This document shows, piece after piece, positions 33,693 to 43,558 of a DNA stretch of 64,000 nucleotides. Made by a program: the position numbers and the translations under genes. The first letter of the stretch is position 1; every line of letters starts with the position of its first letter. Source of the DNA: Lichina pygmaea (taxonomy: Eukaryota > Ascomycota > Lichinomycetes > Lichinales > Lichinaceae); NCBI GenBank assembly GCA_963422465.1, contig OY730171.1:310001-374000 (forward strand), read 5' to 3'. The notes under the pieces are model-generated. The model was not told the origin of the DNA. It did no database searches and saw only the letters and a list, made by a program, of their open reading frames with translations.

Positions 33693-34292
33693 TGTTGCGG
33701 TCTGTACCGTACTGTCCTATCCGAGTATAGGATTAGGGCGAGAGGCGGAAGGCGGGTTGGTTCTCGCAGGAGAGGAGTGTCAAGGAGTGCGAAGGGGTTT
33801 GGTGGAACGTGGTGGTGGTGACACCTGATCAACAGCTTCGTACAAAGGATTGTATTGAAGTAGATCTAGTTGTCTGGATCACAACATAAGTTGAAGACGA
33901 TCGTTCCATAAGGGAACTATCACCGGACTATATAGTGCTAGCCTGTTGAGACGATCGAGATTGTCTCGACAGTCTCGATGTCGAGACGGGTGAGATTGTC
34001 TCGACAGTCCCACCATGTTATGCACCCTGCGTCGAGACTGGTGAGATTGTCTTGATGCTTCATGCATCCTGCGTCGAGACTGGTGAGATTGTCTCGATGC
34101 TTCATGCATGCTGCGTCGAGACTGGTGAGATTGTCTCGATGCTTCATGCATGCTGCGTCGAGACTCCCGTGTGTGTCTCGACAGTCACGTGACCTCTTGT
34201 TGGTTGGTCACTTGACTTCCATGGTGTCCTCTTGCCTGGCCCGCGGCCTGATTGCCTATAAATGAGTGGCTCCCATCCCCTGGGTCGTAACA
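33693..34292 (-). repeat. 3' LTR of the chromovirus (600 bp)
   Basis: Reads TGTTACGACCC...CCGCAACA on the minus strand. It holds three full 42-bp tandem units, one more than the 5' LTR, which explains the 42-bp length difference. Confidence 0.95.
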
Positions 34293-34336
34293 CTACCCTC
34301 CTCTCCTTCATTCATCGTCCCGATGAATTCTTGAGT

Positions 34337-34837
34337 ATGTCTGCAAAATCACGTGCCTCTGCTTACCGAAACCAACTGGCAGCCCAGATCTGTGATCATA
34401 ACTTCGTGTCGCTTGCTCTGTGTGACTTCTGTGTTTTGAACCACAAGCCCTGCTTCCGAATGTCTGACAACAACGATAAGTTGAAGTGCGCTGAATGCAC
34501 TTGTCGTGGGAAGTCCTGTGTGTCACTTTCTTGGGAGTCGCTGAACATGACTCGGGATAACCTTCGCGAGGATTTGGCTGTCAATGAGGCCAAGCGGGAT
34601 GCTCTTGTTGAGCAGCTTGCCGAGCTGCAGGCTCGTGTGTCCTGAAAGCAAAAGGTTCTTGAGGGTGCTGAGGGTCGAGCAAAGAAGAAGCTCCAGTGCC
34701 TTGTTGCTGAAATGGAGGTGGATGGTGAAGACTTGTCGGTGATGGTCATTGACGCGTCCGCGCTGCAGGCCGAGCTGTTCAGTCCTGCTTCTGCCGGAAC
34801 TGCTGCAGGAGGAGCTGGCAGTTCGCGAGGTTCCTGA
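34337..34837 (+). pseudogene. Antisense Cys-rich, coiled-coil ORF in the chromovirus 3' region
   Basis: Read on the plus strand, opposite to gag-pol, from ATG 34337. The N-terminal part has a Cys cluster (CDFCVLNHKPC, then CAECTCRGKSC) that looks metal-binding. It is followed by a charged helical stretch (NLREDLAVNEAKRDALVEQL) likely to form a coiled coil. A TGA at 34643-34645 interrupts; the same frame continues with KQKVLEGAEGRAKKKLQC and an acidic stretch to TGA at 34835-34837. The single TGA has the CGA-to-TGA signature seen elsewhere in this element, so the undamaged ORF was probably about 166 codons. It lies between the 3' LTR and the end of pol, overlaps the last codons of pol by ~59 bases, and would be transcribed from the LTR side. 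I recall similar ORFs annotated as hypothetical proteins near fungal gypsy elements, but could not check. Confidence 0.6.
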
Positions 34838-37800
34838 GTGGCTCCCAGGTATTTTCCGAGTCTGGGTAGTTTTTCCACTTGACAAGGTATCGCTGACCTT
34901 TTCTCTTCAGGATCTGTTCGGCCTCGAATTCCTGTTCTTCCTCTGGTTGGTAATGAAATGTTTCCTGCAAGGGTGTGCTCTGGTCGGCTAATTTGATCAT
35001 TGAGATGTGAAAGTTTGGGTGTACCCGAGCGTCTCTCGGTAGTCGCAGTCTGATGTTGACTGGTCCGGTTTTTTCTTCGACTGAAAATAGTCCGACCTTG
35101 ACATGGTCCAGTTTCTTTGTTCTTGGTTTCTTCGTTCTCCAATTTCTTGTGAGGAGGTAGACTTTATCCCCCTTCTTTAGCTGAGGTGCCATTTTTGATT
35201 TCTTGTCTATTTGACGTTGCATTTTTTCTGAGGTTTCTTGAAGGTAGTGCCTCATCATCGTGTGTGTTTGTCGTAGGAGCTTGTCGTGTTGGAGTGCTTT
35301 CTCCGCGTTTGGTGAAGCTCTGCTTGGCATCCTGATGTTCACATGTTGTCCAAAATTGGCAAAAAATAGCGATTCCTTTGTTGAGTCTGATCTGTGCTGG
35401 TTGATTGCCAGCTGTGCCACCAGTAATAACTGTACCCAATTACTGTGGGTCTTGTTGATGTAATGCTGTAAGTAAGTCTCCAGGACTTGGTTCGCTCGCT
35501 CTGTCTGGCTGTCGGTTCGTGGGTGATAGGCCGTAGACATTTTGGGTTTTGTACCCATGGCTGCACTGATTGTCTTCCAGTAGTTGGATGTGAAGAGTTT
35601 GTCTCTGTCTGTAATGATTGTGATCGGAACTCCGTGGTCTCTGACCAATCTGTCCAGTAAGAGGTGTCCCAACTGTTCTGCTGTGTGGGTCTCCTTGAAT
35701 GGTACCACTATTAGATATTTTGTGAATCTGTCCACTATCACCATAATCAAGTTGTAGGTGATTCCTGTGACTGGGTCTTTGGACTTGGGTAGCTTTGTGA
35801 TGAAGTCCATTGACACGTCTTCCCACAGGCCTCTCGGTATCGTGTTCAGGTGTCCTTCTCCGTATGGCTTATGTCTTCCATGTTTGTTTTTCTGGCATAG
35901 TAGACACTTGCTGATGTAGTTTGTGACATGTTGTCAGAGGTTAATGACATTATTCCCTGCCTGTTGGATAAGGTCTGTGGTCTTGGAGATTCCTGGGTGA
36001 CTATGTGCTGGATTATCATGGTAGTTCCTTATTAGTTCTTCAGTGTCTTCTGCCGTAAGCTTGTTGATCTGTGGTTGAGGCACCAGGTTTCCTTGCTGGT
36101 CCTGCTGTAAGATCGTTCCTTGGCATTCATCATCTTCCATGTGGTCTTTTTGTCAGCTTAGTGCGTCTGCTCTCCCATTGTCTTGTCCAGGGGTGTACAA
36201 GATCTTGAACTTGTGTTGCCCTAGGAGTTCAGCCCATCTGACTTGCCGTCTGTTCAGCTTCTTGGTTGTCGTGAACGTTGTCAGATTCTTGTGGTCTGTG
36301 AGAATGGTGAGTTCGGAACTGCTTTCCGCGTACACTCTCCAGTGTTCAAGTGCGTTGACGACTGCCAGTAGCTCTTTATCGTGGATATCATAGTTTTGTT
36401 CCGCTTGTGTCATTTTTCATGAGTAGTAGGCAACTGGGTGCCACTTGCCATCTGCCTGTTGGCATAGACATGCTCCCACTGCCTGATCTGAAGCGTCCGT
36501 CTCGATTCGTGTCAGTTGGCCTGTCTTGAAGTTGAGGAGAACTGGTTCCTTGGCGCAAGCATCCTTGAGCTGTTGGAATGCTTTTTGTTGTCTCTCCGTC
36601 CACCGGTACTCCACGTCCTTCTTCGTGAGTTCTGTCAGTGGTGTTGCCATCTGTGAGTAGTTCTTGATGAACTGTCAGTTGAAGTTGGCAAATCCCAGGA
36701 AGGCTTGTACTTCCTTAACTGATGTCGGTGTTGGCTATTGCTGAATCGCTTTGATTTTCTCAGGGTCAATCTTGATCCCTTCAATCCCTATGATGTATCC
36801 GAGGAATTCAACTTCCGGTTTGTTGAACTCGCATTTCTTCAGGTTGAGCTTGAGCCCTGCCTCTTGTAGGCATCGTAGAACATCCTTCACATGTTTGGTA
36901 TGTTCCTGTTGCGTGTTCAAGTAGACAAGAATGTTGTCCAGGTAGGTGATAGCTGTTTGGTCCAGGTGTGCTCTGATGATGTTGTTGATCAATGCTTGAC
37001 ATGTTGCTGGTGTGTTTGTGAGTCTGAATAGCATAACCAGATACTTGTAGTGTCTGTATCAGGTTCTGAAGGCTGTCTTCCATTCTTCTCCTTCTTTCAT
37101 GCGTATCAGGTTGTATGCTCCTTTCAAGTCCAGCTTGGTAAAGATTGTAGCTTGGCTGATCCTGTCTCGCAATTCGTTCGCATTTGGTAACGGATATCAG
37201 TTCTTGATGGTAATGTTGTTGAGTTTCCTGTAATCCACACAAAGTCGAAGACTTCTGTCTTTCTTTGGTGCAAATAGTATCGGGTATCCTGCTGGTGATT
37301 GAGATTCTCGAATGAAACCCTTTTTCAGGTTTTCCTCCAGGTACTCGCAAAGTACTTGGAGCTCTTTCTCTGATAACTGGTAAATTGGTCCAAATCCTGG
37401 CTCTGTCCCTGGTTGCAACTTGATCTCATGATCCCAAGGTTGGTGCTTAGGCAACACTGCTGTTGTTGTCTCTTCCTGAAAGAGGTTATCATACCCAGGT
37501 CAGTACTCTTCAGGGATCTCCAGAGGGTTAACAACTTCCTCTCTCTTCATCTCTGACTGTTTGGCCACCTGGTTCTGGGGTGTGCCTGTCAAGGCAGACC
37601 TCTTCTTTTAAGAGTTGTCCTTTCTGTCAGTGAGGTTCCACTGAGGACTCCTTCCCTCATCTGTCCACACCTTCTGCGGCTGGTAACAGGTCCGAGCTGC
37701 GTTGTTAGTGCAGTTCCTAAACGTGAGTACTCCTGTTCTCCAGTTAACAACTGGGTTGTGCTTCTTTAGCCAAGGCATCCCCAAATAGATATCCTGAGTG

Positions 37801-38078
37801 GCCAACTTGACAATATCAAGGTGGATCCTTTCAGCATGGTGTCCGGTAACCATTTCCATTGGCTACGTCTCATGGCAGACTAGCTCTGTCTGTCCATTTG
37901 CCATCACGAGCTGATAGGGCTGCTGCTTGCGTCTCCTTCCAGTGCCAAGGGTATCGTAAAGTTGTCTCAAGATGTAGTTTCCACTGGCTCCAGAGTCAAC
38001 AAGTGCGTATGTCCGTACTGGCGTGTTGGCATGTAGTGACACAGGCAATCGCAGGTGCTTTGCGTTGCTAGGGGTCAT
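34779..38078 (-). pseudogene. Chromovirus pol: protease, reverse transcriptase, RNase H, integrase, chromodomain
   Basis: All parts share one frame, different from gag. Protease: ALVDSGASGNYI near 38000. Reverse transcriptase: [15 protein letters not shown] near 37215, and YLDNILVYL near 36933. The catalytic YxDD has become YLDN (AAC at 36933-36935) by a G-to-A change. RNase H: RIETDASDQAVGACL and DIHDKELLAVVNAL. Integrase zinc module: YHDNPAHSHPG...CLLCQ; the core has Asp, Asp and Glu in VSMDFITKL, ITDRDKLFTS and DSQTERANQV, all present. A chromodomain ends it (RYLVKWKNYPDSENTWEP). Stops: TGA at 37197, 36417, 36153 and 35934; TAG at 36735. The integrase-chromodomain part (35816-34779) is intact. 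Confidence 0.93.
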
Positions 38079-38512
38079 GTTGTTGAGCTCCCGATGTCGC
38101 CCCTTGACAAGGGAGTTCAGTCTTTTCCTGATCGAAGTGTCTTACCACTGACTGGGTAATGGGTCCAGCCATTCCCATCAGTTCTGAGGAATCTGTTCAT
38201 GAATTTGTCTTGCTGATGCTTGTCACATCCAGGCTTGAGGCAGTACTGCCAATTGTCGACGTAGCAGTTGTAGTTATTGCCTTGCTGTAGGAACATGAGG
38301 TGTTTGTGCCAATCATGTGTGTGCCCAGGGAATGTGGTGTGTTGGCGTTTGTCCCAAAGATGGATCTCACACGCATCCTTCTCACAATTGACCCAATACT
38401 TGTGGCAGGTGGCGTGGTAGGGTGAATGTCCTCCGTACCTTCGTAGTTGTTCGTGGTAGGTGCAGTAGTGCTTCGTGCAAAACCTCCACTGTAGTTCACC
38501 GTGCTGTAGATT

Positions 38513-39616
38513 TCATGGGTCCATGCTGTAAGCATAGCTTCCTTGTGGTATTTCTTCTTTGATAGACACGGGTTCATCTCGGTCTCTATCAGAGGTGGTT
38601 AAGGGCTCCTGTCTCTTGTCCTGACCTGTTAGTTCTGGTAGGTCCTTGCCTCCTGATGTTGCCAGTTGGTGGGCTGCTTCCAATGTCTGATCGTAGTTGT
38701 CCCATTGTTCGAGGGATAGCTGAGCCTCTCCTGGTGGGTCCTCTGGCTCGATGACATTCCAGTCTCTATCGAGAGTATTAAGTTGCTGTCGGTGCACCTT
38801 GTTCTTTGAACAACAGTCTTTCGCCATGTGGCCTAGCTTGCCACAGGCATAGCACTTCAGTGCTTTCCCCTTTTTGTTGTTCCTTCCCTTTGTGAACCTT
38901 CCCTTGTGGTGGACTGCATCCAGTTCCATGGGTGCATAGCCATATGGATCATGTGGCAGTGCCTTGTTAGGCGGCTTGTAGTGGTTGCTCACATGCCATG
39001 CGGGGCGGCTGTATCCTCTGTCGTGGTGTTTCTCCATCGCTCACTCGAATAGCTTGTCATCAATGTTGATTGCTTGTGCGATGAGTTCGTCCAGTGTGTC
39101 GACTGCTTGTCTGTCGAAGGTGATCTTATCCTTCATGTTTTCCTTGAGTCCACGTCGGTACATGACCATCAGGGCGTCGTCGTCCCAGTCAGTCAGTACT
39201 GAGTATTGTTTGAACTGCGTGGTGTACTCTGCGGCTGAGCGTTGTTGTTTGATGTGCTGGATCATTCGTATAGCCACTTTGTCTTCGTTAGATGGCCCAA
39301 GGATCCTTTTGATCTTGTCCTTGAATCGTGTCCATTTCGTCATCCATTCTGTTGTGCCGTCGTGGTCTCTGTTTCCTGAGAGGTGTTTGTTGACGTAGGG
39401 CTTGATCCATCGATAAGCATTGCCTCTCATGTAAGTGGTTGCGAAGAGGGGCCACTTCTCCTTAGGCAGCTTTGTCTCTGGTTGGAATTGAAAGTAGACT
39501 TGGAGTTGCATGAGCCAGTCGTCGACCTTGTTTCTTTCGCCGTAGAACAGGTCTGGCTTGGCGACGCTAATCTTTCCATCTGGGAAGTTGGGGTTGGTTG
39601 CTCCTGAGGTACTCAT
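38513..39616 (-). pseudogene. Chromovirus gag (capsid and nucleocapsid)
   Basis: The capsid part (39616-39044, 191 codons) contains KPDLFYGERNKVDDWLMQLQ and ATTYMRGNAYRWIKPYV, typical of Ty3-type gag. An in-frame TGA at 39041-39043 separates it from the second part. That part reads on from 39040 in the same frame and carries the zinc knuckle CYACGKLGHMAKDC. A second TGA (38513-38515) ends it. Both stops are explained by one C-to-T change in CGA. The region 38080-38512 continues as gag-like sequence with more stops and leads to pol. Confidence 0.9.
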
Positions 39617-39620
39617 CCTT

Positions 39621-39634
39621 GAGGGTCTTCAAAG
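39621..39634 (-). promoter_or_regulatory. Putative self-priming primer-binding site
   Basis: The bases directly after the 5' LTR read CTTTGAAGACCCTC on the minus strand. They lack the usual TGG start of a tRNA-primed site. TTGAAGAC within them is the exact complement of GTCTTCAA in the LTR, located where transcription would begin. Gag starts only 18 bases after the LTR. The arrangement resembles Tf1/sushi self-priming. Confidence 0.5.
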
Positions 39635-40192
39635 TGTTGCGGTCTGTACTGTACCGTCCTATCTGAGTATAGGATTAGGGCAAGAGGTGGAAGGCGGGTT
39701 GGTTCTCGTAGGAGAGGAGTGTCAAGGAGTGCGAAGGGGTTTGGTGGAACGTGGTGGTGGTGACACCTGATCAACGGCTTCGTACAAAGGATTGTATTAA
39801 AGTAGATCTAGTTGTCTGGATCACAACATGAGTTGAAGACGATCGTTCCATAAGGGAACTATCGCCGGACTATATAGTGCTGGCCTGTCGAGACGATCAA
39901 GATTGTCTCGACAGTCTTGACGTCGAGACGGGTGAGATTGTCTCGACGGTCCCACCATGTTATGCACCCTGCGTCGAGACTGGTGAGATTGTCTCGATGC
40001 TTCATGCATCCTGCGTCGAGACTGGTGAGATTGTCTCGATGCTTCATGCATGCTGCGTCGAGACTCCCGTGTGTGTCTCGACAGTCACGTGACCCCTTGT
40101 TGGTTGGTCACTTGACTTCCATGGTGTCCTCTTGCCTGGCCCGCGGCCTGATTGCCTATAAATGAGTGGCTCCCATCCCCTGGGTCGTAACA
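39635..40192 (-). repeat. 5' LTR of the chromovirus (558 bp)
   Basis: Same ends as the 3' LTR, with two full 42-bp units. The two LTRs differ at roughly 3% of other positions, mostly transitions. A TATATAG box lies at 39870-39877 on the minus strand. Confidence 0.95.
39870..39877 (-). promoter_or_regulatory. TATA box of the chromovirus 5' LTR
   Basis: CTATATAG on the minus strand, conserved in all three LTR copies. A start site about 30 bases downstream would fall at the GTCTTCAA motif (39833-39840). Confidence 0.55.
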
Positions 40193-40289
40193 CGCTCCTT
40201 GACACTCCTCTCCTGCGAGAACCAACCCGCCTTCCGCCTCTCGCCCTAATCCTATACTCGGATAGGACGGTACGGTACGGACCGCAACA
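40193..40289 (+). repeat. Solo LTR, right part
   Basis: Begins with CGCTC, the second copy of the 5-bp duplication made by the inserted chromovirus, and ends GGACCGCAACA at 40289, followed by AGTAG. Confidence 0.9.
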
Positions 40290-40366
40290 AGTAGTTGTGC
40301 CAGAAGCTACCACCACCACCACTTCTCAACACCACCATGAACACCATGAACATTCAGACAAGTCGA

Positions 40367-40788
40367 CACCTTGGGTACTGATAGAGCACCTGGTGTAGAA
40401 TCAGAAAGGCTTATAAAATGCACTATCTTATTGTTCTGTTGTGGAGTTATAGATATTTCAAAATTTATCTGTCGAGGATCTCTTGTTGATCTAGCAGCTA
40501 TTGCAGTTTCTCAGCAACACAAAAAAAAGTGTAGAAGTTCGACAACTTCAAAAATTTTACTAGAGAAGTCAAGGAATCAGATGACCATATCAGATTACAG
40601 TTTAGTCGTTGCAGAGAAGAGTTATAGGACTGCGAAGTTGATTGTGTGGGAAATCTATTGTACTGGTGACGTCTATTGTACCGGTGGCGGACATTCTTAC
40701 GGAGTACCGGTACAGAGTAAGGGTGTCCTGACCCAGCTGGCTAGCGAGGAGAGGAAGTACCGGTACGGCAGTACATCCAAGGCACAGG
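40367..40788 (+). repeat. Right end of a second, diverged pogo-type element
   Basis: Closely follows 7410-7808 in the same orientation. Shared blocks include ACACCTTGGGTAC, AGAATCAGA, TTTCTCAGC, ATAGGACTGCGAAG and the terminal-repeat end CCAAGGCACAGG, followed by TA at 40789-40790. The right terminal repeat is recognisable but diverged. No left end is visible, because older insertions interrupt the left side. Confidence 0.85.
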
Positions 40789-41220
40789 TAGCCCTCAAGT
40801 TGTTGATTTTCTCTCTTTACATCAGACCACACCAATATTCAATGGCTACTGTGGGAGAGCTTTGCAAGCTCCTTCGGCTCAAGTGACAATGTACTGAAGC
40901 AAAGCGACAACATACTGAGGCAGAGTGACAACATGCCAACATAGCAGAGAACTGGATACCGGTACAACTGTCAGAAGCTAGTTGCCTGACCGGGCGCTTT
41001 GTCTGTTAGATCCTGACTAGGCAGGCGGGTGCAGTCGCACTTATCTATCGCTAGTACGGAGATGTCGGGCACTAAGCCCAGACATAGTAGTCTTTTGGCT
41101 CAGTTCCGCTCTAGTACAGCTGCGTGTGACAACAACTCACAACTCTTGATGAGTACTGTACATCTGTCTGTGTCTTCTGTCTTCTGATTTGTTGTTGAGA
41201 GAAGGCCAGACCTAACATCC

Positions 41221-42600
41221 AAGAACTCAATTCCACCTCCAGATAAGAAGTGGTATCCTGATAACCTTCAGCTATAGCATGACTTCTTTGACAAACAGAA
41301 GCTTACCTTTGCCAAACTCTACAATTCTTTTCCCACTAACCAACAGGTCTTCAAGAATCAGAACTTTTTGGCTGGCTTGGGTGACAGTCTCTTAATAAGT
41401 AGCTGGTAGCAGACAAGGAGATACTTGAAACATTTCTTCACAACAGTAAGTGTGGCCGGAGTGTCTGGTCAGAGTGATTGTGAGTGGAACAGCTGAAAAA
41501 AGTGGAAAAAGTCAGAAAAAGTTTCCAGATTGAAGATAGTGTTGTCTTTGTCAACTATCCCCACACTCTTAGCAACATCACCAAAGAAGTTATTGAAGAG
41601 GACAGTGTTACAAGCAGTCAGTCACAAGTCAGCTACAAAAGTACGTATGTACAGCGCTCTGAATCTTAAAAGACTACTTCCGTACTATGGCAGACATCTG
41701 CCCGACACCTCGCAACTCGCATATACGAGGTGTCTAGCGGATATAACGTTACATGAGTACGCTTAGTAAGCTGGAGTACCCGCAACAGTATCAAAAGGCC
41801 CGTACAAAAACTTTGGTGAGATCACGATGCGACATCATGGACCAGGTCCCCGAGGTTCTTGATGCACCAGCAACCCCAAAGTGACAGCAAACAACTCAAG
41901 ATGAATGTCTCCATGCTCAGCACCTTCGCAACCTTGGCTGGACCTACCCAGGCAGTCATTGATGCTAACAGGGGGCATACAGAATACTAAGCTGTACTCG
42001 TACAAGAGCAAACATCTGTCTCAAGAGTTTTGATCATGCGGCTCTACAATTGATTTTTGCTTGTATCAATCTAACGTTATATCCGCTAGACACCTCGTAT
42101 AGTACGTAACCACGGTAACGTACTGGTATACGGTAGGTGCGACTGCACGTGAACTGCCCACATTCCAGGCATTCAGTCACCAACAAATCCTCACAGACAG
42201 AGACCCCATCAACAGCACCACATTTACACCACAGACACTACAGACACCAATCTGGTGGGAAGATCCCAACCAGCTGTGACTGGATAAAATCTGTGTCTAT
42301 CAATATAACAACAACCAGTGGACTATAATTTACATTTGTGAGTACAAGCCACCACACAAGCTGTCCGGCCACTCTGTATCTCTACACTGGTCTCTGTGAC
42401 ATGAATATCTATTGTGAAGTTTTCAACTGACTGACAATCCCAACTTCTGCAGACTCTGACAAGCTCTTCCAGTACTGAGTGGAGAGAATGACAGTATCTG
42501 CTGTCACTCAGACATACTATTACATAGTCAAGGACGGTTTTTAATATAAACTTCTGACCGCTGGCAAGACTATTATATTACTCAAGGTTGACTGCAAGCA
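41221..42600 (+). pseudogene. Relic of a fungal repeat-associated protein gene
   Basis: Three segments in the plus direction keep long coding-like stretches despite stops: 41221-41408 (PPPDKKWYPDNLQL, KQKLTFAKLYNSFP), 41480-41640 (VVFVNYPHTLSNITKEVIEE), and 42274-42600 (LDKICVYQYNNNQWTIIYIC, EYKPPHKLSGH, then VTQTYYYIVKDGF and LLTAGKTIILLKVD). The EYKPPHKL...TQTYHYMI...LTTGEA pattern recalls large families of unknown-function proteins found near transposons in ascomycetes. That link is from memory. Stops (TGA, TAG) and frame changes show it is dead. The inverted-repeat element at 41722-42101 sits inside it. Confidence 0.5.
41722..42101. mobile_element. Short inverted-repeat (MITE-like) element, about 380 bp
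   Basis: The 30 bases at 41722-41751 (TATACGAGGTGTCTAGCGGA followed by TATAACGTTA) are the perfect reverse complement of 42072-42101. The outermost bases are TA on both sides, as for Tc1/mariner-derived miniature elements. There is no coding capacity. An imperfect extra ACACCTCG lies just outside on the left (41704-41712), so the true ends may differ slightly. Confidence 0.65.
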
Positions 42601-43136
42601 GATCTTGCGGGCCGATCGCCACATTGGAGAAGTGCCTGATAAGCCGCTTCGATGAAATTGAAGCTCGTATCGAGAGCTGCATCAAAGGCTGCCTAAACAA
42701 GCACCTGCAGCGAATCGAATTCGCGGTCGGAATTCGCGCGGATCCACCAGCAGCAAGCACTGAGATCGCTACGCAGCATGCCGAGCCGGCTACATCAAGC
42801 TCTCGTCTCAGCAGCGCGCCGCCCCCGCCAGCTACCACGACCGCTCAGCTTGCTACTGCAAGCGCTCCCGGAACCACGCCAATCGCTCCGAATCTCGCAC
42901 TGAGCCCCGGTGACTGCAGCACCCCCCACGTCTTCGGTCGCCCCAGCGAAGGTTCACCCGCGCGATCCGCCTGCATCAAGCTGTCACCCGAGCAGTGCCG
43001 AGCCGCCTGTACCAGATCCTCCCCTTCGCTGCGCGCCGCCTTCTCCGACTGCCACGAGCGCGCCGCCTCTCACAGACAGCGCCCCCGGAGCAGCGCCGAT
43101 CACGCCGAATCCCGCCCCAACTGGCCGACCCCCTGA
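42588..43136 (+). CDS. Unrecognised Pro/Ala/Ser-rich ORF
   Basis: A 182-codon frame. The first ~45 residues could form a helix (LISRFDEIEARIESCIKGCL). The remainder is an internally repetitive low-complexity tract, in which a segment rich in Pro, Ala and Thr is repeated with GTTPIAPN and GAAPITPN variants (the second in another frame). It lies just upstream of an LTR preceded by a purine tract, so it may be the remnant of a retroelement reading frame rather than a host gene. Confidence 0.25.
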   Translation: MTASRSCGPIATLEKCLISRFDEIEARIESCIKGCLNKHLQRIEFAVGIRADPPAASTEIATQHAEPATSSSRLSSAPPPPATTTAQLATASAPGTTPIAPNLALSPGDCSTPHVFGRPSEGSPARSACIKLSPEQCRAACTRSSPSLRAAFSDCHERAASHRQRPRSSADHAESRPNWPTP

Positions 43137-43204
43137 CTGGGAGGATAAAGCTATAGCGACAAGAGCGTCGCCTTTCTTGAAAGCTGGGGGGATTTGTTGC
43201 GGCT

Positions 43205-43396
43205 TGTTGAAGTTGGGCGATCTGTAACGTCATACCACGTGACTTACAGAAGGGCGCTAACCCTAGATTGGGAAGAAGGGTTTTCTCATTTTTCATTGTA
43301 GACGAATGTCTTAGTACATCCTATTGAATACAAGATCCTATTGTCTTCTAAGTGCCTCGTCATTCCGAAGTGTCACCGACACCGATTATCCCAACA
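43205..43396 (+). repeat. 5' LTR of the RT-less copia element
   Basis: 192 bp, TG...CA ends. Nearly identical to 46477-46668. Confidence 0.95.
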
Positions 43397-43408
43397 GGTT
43401 ATGAGCCC
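43397..43408 (+). promoter_or_regulatory. Copia primer-binding site for a half-tRNA(iMet)
   Basis: GGTTATGAGCCC follows the LTR directly. It is complementary to the anticodon stem-loop region of initiator tRNA-Met (GGGCTCATAACC), the internal site used by Drosophila copia. The same bases follow the LTR of the gag-only element at 59994-60005. Confidence 0.75.
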
Positions 43409-43558
43409 GGGAATCCCGCTGACGAGGTTGAATCGACTGTGAAGAAGTCGAAGAAGAAGAGAAGAAGAGCCTAGAGGAAAAGGCTGCAAAGAAGGGCCTA
43501 GAGGAAAAGGCCGTAAGGAAGGGCTAGCCACGACGTTAGCAGAAGGCAAGCCAATAGG

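Larger units (their letters stand above)
33693..40192 (-). mobile_element. Full-length Ty3/gypsy chromovirus, 6.5 kb, decayed
   Basis: A minus-strand LTR retrotransposon with both LTRs (TG...CA) and a perfect 5-bp target duplication CGCTC (33688-33692 and 40193-40197). In transcription order it carries gag, then pol in a different frame with protease, reverse transcriptase, RNase H, integrase and chromodomain. A purine-rich tract (34293-34320 on the plus strand, read as GAAGGAGAGGAGGG on the minus) precedes the 3' LTR. Nearly all frames are broken by TGA codons. It inserted into a solo LTR of its own family in the opposite orientation. The element also carries an antisense ORF near its 3' end. 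Confidence 0.95.
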
